In this document: piece after piece, positions 5,395-8,052 of the stretch | How positions within the stretch are numbered: the first letter of the stretch is position 1 | Layout: each line of letters opens with the position of its first letter | NCBI GenBank assembly: GCA_041302745.1 | Contig: JBFYQP010000151.1 | Location: 1 to 8,052 of the forward strand | Direction: 5' to 3' | Source of the DNA: JAPLGD01 sp041302745 | GTDB lineage: Bacteria; Bipolaricaulota; Bipolaricaulia; UBA7950; UBA9294 | DNA: 8,052 nucleotides | The notes under the pieces: model-generated | What the model saw: only the letters and a program-made list of their open reading frames with translations | Databases searched by the model: none | Told to the model about the DNA's origin: nothing | Position numbers and translations under genes: made by a program

Positions 5395-7014
5395 CTAGTA
5401 CGGAGGCATGCCGCCAGGCATCTGCGGCATCGGGTTCTCTTCCTTCTCTTTGATTTCGCCCACCAGGGCATCGGTCGTGAGAAGCATCCCGGCGATCGAC
5501 ACGGCGTTCTGGAGGGCGGACCGGGTGACCTTGGTCGGGTCGATGATTCCGGCCTCGAACATGTCGCGGTACTCCTCCTTGATGACGTCAAAGCCGACGC
5601 CCTTCTTCTGCTCGCGGACCTTGCCGACGACGATCCCGCCCTCGAACCCTGCGTTCTGGGCAAGCTGGCGCATCGGAGCCTCGAGAGCTCGGGCCAGGAT
5701 GCGGATGCCGACCGCCTCGTCGCCCAGAACCTCAATCTTGGCGAGGACCTTCGACGCGTTGATCAGTGCGACCCCGCCGCCGGGGAGCACACCCTCGTCA
5801 ACTGCGGCCTTCGTGGCCTCGAGCGCGTCCTCCATGCGGTGCTTCTTCTCCGACAGCTCGGTCTCGGTCGGAGCGCCGACCTTGATGACCGCAACGCCGC
5901 CGGCGAGCTTCGCCTTCCGCTCCTCCAGCGTCTCGCGGTCGTAGTCGGAGTCCGTGGTCTCGATCTGGGCCTCGATCTGCTCGATTCGGCCCTGGATCGC
6001 CGCGGCCTTGCCCTTGCCGCCGATGATCGTCGTGTTCGCGCTGTCGACCTTGATGCGCTCGGCCGAGCCCAGCATGTCGAGGGTCGTGTCCTTGATCTGC
6101 ATTCCGGCGTCCTCGGCCACGACCGTTGCGCCGGTCAGGACCGCGATGTCTTCGAGCATCGCCTTGCGGCGATCGCCGAAGCCGGGGGCCTTGACCGCGC
6201 AGCTGGAGAGGGTTCCCTTCAGCTTGTTGAGCACCAGCGTCGTCAGCGCCTCGCCGGTCACGTCCTTCGCGATGAGGAGAATCGGCCTGCCGGTCTGAAC
6301 GACCTTCTCGAGCATCGGGACAAGGTCCGTCGCGCTCTTCAGCTCGAGGTCGGTGACCAAGATGAGCGGCTTCTCGAGGAGGACCTCCATCTTCTTCGGG
6401 TCGGTGACGAAGTACGGCGAGGTGTACTCGCGGTCGAACTGCATTCCTTCGACGACCTCGTAGTAGGTCTCGATGGTGTCCGAGTCCTCGACGGTGATGA
6501 CGCCGTCCTCGCCCACGGCCTCCATGGCGTCGGCGATGATCTTCCCGATCGACTCGTCCTTCGCGGAGTTCGCGCCGACCTGGGCGGTCTCTTCCTTCGA
6601 CTTGAGCTTGCGGCTCATCTTCTTCAGCTCATCGACGATGGAAACCGAGCCCTTCTCGAGCCCGCGCTTCATCTCCATCGGATTCGCGCCCGCGGCGAGG
6701 TTCTTGAACCCCTCCTCGATCATGGCGTGCGCGAGGACGGTGGCCGTCGTCGTCCCGTCGCCGACGTTGTCGTTCGTCTTCGACGCGACTTCCTTGACGA
6801 GCTGCGCGCCCATGTTCTCGAATACGTCCTTGTACTCCTGCTCCTGCGCGATGGTCACGCCGTCGTTCGTGATGTCGGGCGTGCCGAACTTCTTGTCGAT
6901 GATGACGTTCCGGCCCCGGGGGCCGAGCGTGATCCGCACCGCGTCGGCGAGCTTGTCGATGCCGACCTTCATCCTGCGGCGTGCTTCGTCACCGAAAATG
7001 ACTTCCTTCGCCAT
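5395..7014 (-). CDS. groEL: 60-kDa chaperonin GroEL (Cpn60)
   Basis: The product has 539 residues, close to the usual 540-550, and aligns with GroEL end to end by eye. It forms the double-ring cytoplasmic folding chamber that works with GroES and ATP. ATP-site residues are kept: NDGVTIA with D51, GDGTTTATVLA with D86, and EDALEAT with D396 (equivalents of E. coli D52, D87 and D398). GAGGxx-type elements near the C-terminus appear as PGGGVAL (411-417), and KAPGFGDRR at 275-283 is canonical. The tail is short, with a single GGM (534-536) and ending PPY. Oddities in the apical domain are DREY where almost all GroELs have DRGY (E196) and TDLELKS (221-227) in place of the usual DKKIS-type segment. 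An SD of GGGGGA lies 8 bases before the ATG. It follows groES by 21 bases and ends in a strong terminator. Identity is firm. Confidence 0.98.
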   Translation of the reverse strand: MAKEVIFGDEARRRMKVGIDKLADAVRITLGPRGRNVIIDKKFGTPDITNDGVTIAQEQEYKDVFENMGAQLVKEVASKTNDNVGDGTTTATVLAHAMIEEGFKNLAAGANPMEMKRGLEKGSVSIVDELKKMSRKLKSKEETAQVGANSAKDESIGKIIADAMEAVGEDGVITVEDSDTIETYYEVVEGMQFDREYTSPYFVTDPKKMEVLLEKPLILVTDLELKSATDLVPMLEKVVQTGRPILLIAKDVTGEALTTLVLNKLKGTLSSCAVKAPGFGDRRKAMLEDIAVLTGATVVAEDAGMQIKDTTLDMLGSAERIKVDSANTTIIGGKGKAAAIQGRIEQIEAQIETTDSDYDRETLEERKAKLAGGVAVIKVGAPTETELSEKKHRMEDALEATKAAVDEGVLPGGGVALINASKVLAKIEVLGDEAVGIRILARALEAPMRQLAQNAGFEGGIVVGKVREQKKGVGFDVIKEEYRDMFEAGIIDPTKVTRSALQNAVSIAGMLLTTDALVGEIKEKEENPMPQMPGGMPPY

Positions 7015-7035
7015 CTTGGTTTCCCCCTTTGTGAG

Positions 7036-7329
7036 CTACTCCTTGACGATGGCGAGGACCTTCGACTCCTCGACGAGGATGTACTTGTCTTCGCCCTCTT
7101 CGATCTCCGTGCCGGAGAAGCTGGCCACGAGGATCTGATCGCCGACCTTGACCTCGAACTTCTCGTCGGTCCCGATTGCCACCACTTCAGCGCGAATCGT
7201 CTTCTCGTTCTTCACGGAGTCGGGAAGGACGATTCCCCCTGCGGAGGTCCGGCCCTCGCTCTCGAGTTTCTTCGCCAGGATCCTCTTCCCCAGAGGCTTG
7301 ACCCGCTTTCCCAATGCCTTGGTCGCCAT
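7036..7329 (-). CDS. groES: 10-kDa co-chaperonin GroES (Cpn10)
   Basis: The product has 97 residues, the normal GroES size. It caps the GroEL ring as a heptamer. ATG 7329 was chosen because AAGGAGG lies 8 bases upstream; the in-frame TTG at 7347 would lie upstream of that SD. The mobile loop spans about residues 21-37, including the GroEL-contacting GGIVLP (31-36). The beta-barrel follows (AEVVAIGTDEKFEVKVGD 48-64), then the roof and closing strand (SGTEIEEGEDKYILV 72-86, VLAIV 91-95). Compared with classical GroES the N-terminus is about seven residues longer and contains LGKR twice (6-9 and 13-16), which looks like a small internal duplication. It is the first gene of the groES-groEL operon, preceded by a sigma-70 promoter and a CIRCE-like operator, so heat-shock repression by HrcA is expected. 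Confidence 0.97.
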   Translation of the reverse strand: MATKALGKRVKPLGKRILAKKLESEGRTSAGGIVLPDSVKNEKTIRAEVVAIGTDEKFEVKVGDQILVASFSGTEIEEGEDKYILVEESKVLAIVKE

Positions 7330-7354
7330 CCGTATCTCCTCCTTCAACTGATGG

Positions 7355-7381
7355 TTAGCACTTGATGGACGAGTTTGCTAA
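7355..7381. promoter_or_regulatory. CIRCE-like HrcA operator
   Basis: TTAGCACTT (7355-7363), a 9-base spacer and GTTTGCTAA (7373-7381) match the CIRCE consensus TTAGCACTC-N9-GAGTGCTAA at 15 of 18 arm positions, with exact arm spacing. The left arm is nearly perfect (8/9) and the right is degenerate (7/9). It covers the predicted groES transcription start and leader, where HrcA binding represses transcription and the element can also affect mRNA stability. No hrcA gene lies in the window. Confidence 0.9.
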
Positions 7382-7384
7382 GTC

Positions 7385-7413
7385 ATTGTAACGGACCTAT
7401 CCAGTCCCGTCAA
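7385..7413 (-). promoter_or_regulatory. Sigma-70-type promoter of groES-groEL
   Basis: On the minus strand, TTGACG (7413-7408) and TACAAT (7390-7385) are separated by exactly 17 bases, each a 5/6 match to consensus. Transcription should begin near 7378, inside the CIRCE element, giving a leader of about 49 bases before the groES ATG. Confidence 0.9.
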
Positions 7414-7424
7414 GGAGCGGCCGC

Positions 7425-7955
7425 TTGCTCGGAACCGCGATCTCCAGCATAGTCTCCGACATGCCCTCCGGTAGAGCCCATCTTCGCATCGAGACTTCGC
7501 TCTTAGCCATCTGGAGCGCCCTGGGAGCGTACCTCATTCTCGAGGGTCGGGGCACTTGGGCCTTGCTGGCGGTCTTTGGCGTGTGCTACGTAGCGTCGAT
7601 GGCCCTCCTGAGCCCGGACTTGGATCTCGTCGGGAGCCGGCCGTTCAAGCGTTGGGGGCCGCTTCGGGTGCTCTGGTGGCCGTACGCTGCGGCGTTCCGG
7701 CATCGGAAGCTCTCGCACCACTGGTTCTTCGGCCCGCTCACCCGGGTTGGCTACATTCTGGCGTGGGTTATCGTCGTGGGAGTCGCGGTAGGCTGGATCA
7801 CCGCCCGCGACCTGCAGGTTCGGCTGCCGGACGGCTCCCTGGTCGCGGCGATCGCCCTCGGCCTGTACCTGCCGAACGTGACGCACATCGTTGCGGATGC
7901 ACTCCATACGGCGGCGAAACGGCGCAGCCGCAAACGTGGACGGAGCGGCAAGTGA
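7425..7955 (+). CDS. DUF2227-type putative metal-binding membrane protein
   Basis: The product has 176 residues from TTG 7425. TTG was chosen because AAGGAG (7412-7417) lies 7 bases upstream. The family normally begins MPSG, which here is ATG 7461 (residue 13), but that ATG has no visible SD; both starts remain possible. Residues 24-39, 43-62 and 107-125 are hydrophobic, and a fourth hydrophobic stretch (139-150) leads into the His/Asp-rich end, so it is probably an inner-membrane protein with 3-4 spans. Conserved-looking polar clusters are H19, PDLD (64-67), LWWPY (83-87), HRKLSHH (93-99), and HIVADALH (154-161). These could bind a metal, and they recall membrane metal-dependent hydrolase-like families. 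The function is unknown. The C-terminal tail (KRRSRKRGRSGK) is strongly basic. It diverges from groES-groEL, sharing a 95-base upstream region. The last codons lie in the first copy of a tandem repeat. Confidence 0.82.
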   Translation: MLGTAISSIVSDMPSGRAHLRIETSLLAIWSALGAYLILEGRGTWALLAVFGVCYVASMALLSPDLDLVGSRPFKRWGPLRVLWWPYAAAFRHRKLSHHWFFGPLTRVGYILAWVIVVGVAVGWITARDLQVRLPDGSLVAAIALGLYLPNVTHIVADALHTAAKRRSRKRGRSGK

Positions 7956-8010
7956 ACGGAGTGCCGGCGGCAAACGTGCACGGTGCGGCCAGTGGACGGA
8001 GTGCCGTCGG
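7931..8010. repeat. Two-copy 40-bp tandem repeat with a smaller internal period
   Basis: Positions 7931-7970 and 7971-8010 are head-to-tail copies identical at 35 of 40 positions. Within each copy a motif of the form GTGnACGGwGyGsC occurs twice, at 7936, 7952, 7976 and 7992. The first copy contains the TGA stop (7953-7955) of the DUF2227-type gene; the second copy has TGG there. The remaining sequence to 8052 shows no gene that I can support. Confidence 0.85.
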
Positions 8011-8052
8011 CCGAGGCTTGGCGAGCGGGTTTGGTTGGCGGGGTACTGCTGT

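Noticed and set aside
4641..5453. A 270-codon plus-strand frame opposite the patatin-like gene
   Set aside because: It is antisense to intact GGGGARG, GTSMG and DGG motifs, and it also crosses the groEL terminator.
5839..7365. A 508-codon plus-strand reading frame opposite groEL and groES
   Set aside because: It is antisense to unmistakable chaperonin genes, has a low-complexity Arg/Leu/Asp-rich translation and no ribosome site. Such antisense frames are common in GC-rich DNA.
7931..8010. The terminal repeats as the start of a CRISPR array
   Set aside because: The copies are directly abutting without unique spacers, and the internal period is irregular.

Overview
This is a GC-rich bacterial window with seven complete genes and one partial gene, and no sign of phage, transposon, CRISPR, tRNA or rRNA sequence. 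Taxonomy cannot be fixed from the sequence alone. A groES-groEL operon behind a CIRCE-type operator, strong AGGAGG-type ribosome sites, high GC, and secreted lamin-tail and peptidase proteins suggest an environmental bacterium from a deep or poorly cultured phylum. A Bipolaricaulota-like lineage is only a guess.

Left part (1-3372, all minus strand): an apparent operon of three secreted proteins, transcribed leftward. First is a short-form M1 zinc aminopeptidase (3372-1951). Second is an unrecognised exported 264-residue protein (1869-1075). Third, 8 bases further on, is a large exported protein that runs off the window (1066-1). Its N-terminal third resembles part of an extracellular solute-binding protein, and it then enters a subtilisin-like (S8) domain. 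The C-terminus of the second protein resembles the stretch just before the protease domain of the third, so it may be a stand-alone propeptide or inhibitor-like partner. This is the most interesting signal in the window.

Middle (3373-5376): a 166-base divergent intergenic region carries a -10 box for each direction and nested inverted repeats. A plus-strand gene for a secreted lamin-tail-domain protein follows (3539-4453). Its 3' end overlaps by 17 bases the convergent end of a patatin-like phospholipase gene (5330-4437). A strong intrinsic terminator (15-bp stem) lies directly against the patatin start codon and contains that gene's only visible Shine-Dalgarno sequence.

Right part (5395-8052): groES-groEL (minus strand) has a textbook TTGACG-N17-TACAAT promoter and a CIRCE-like HrcA operator at the predicted transcription start. 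No hrcA gene is in view. Divergent from it is a DUF2227-type membrane protein with His/Asp clusters (7425-7955). Its 3' end runs into a two-copy 40-bp tandem repeat.

Two functional groups are visible: a secretory, proteolytic group on the left, and chaperone plus membrane-associated functions on the right. All large plus-strand reading frames opposite these minus-strand genes were judged to be antisense shadows.
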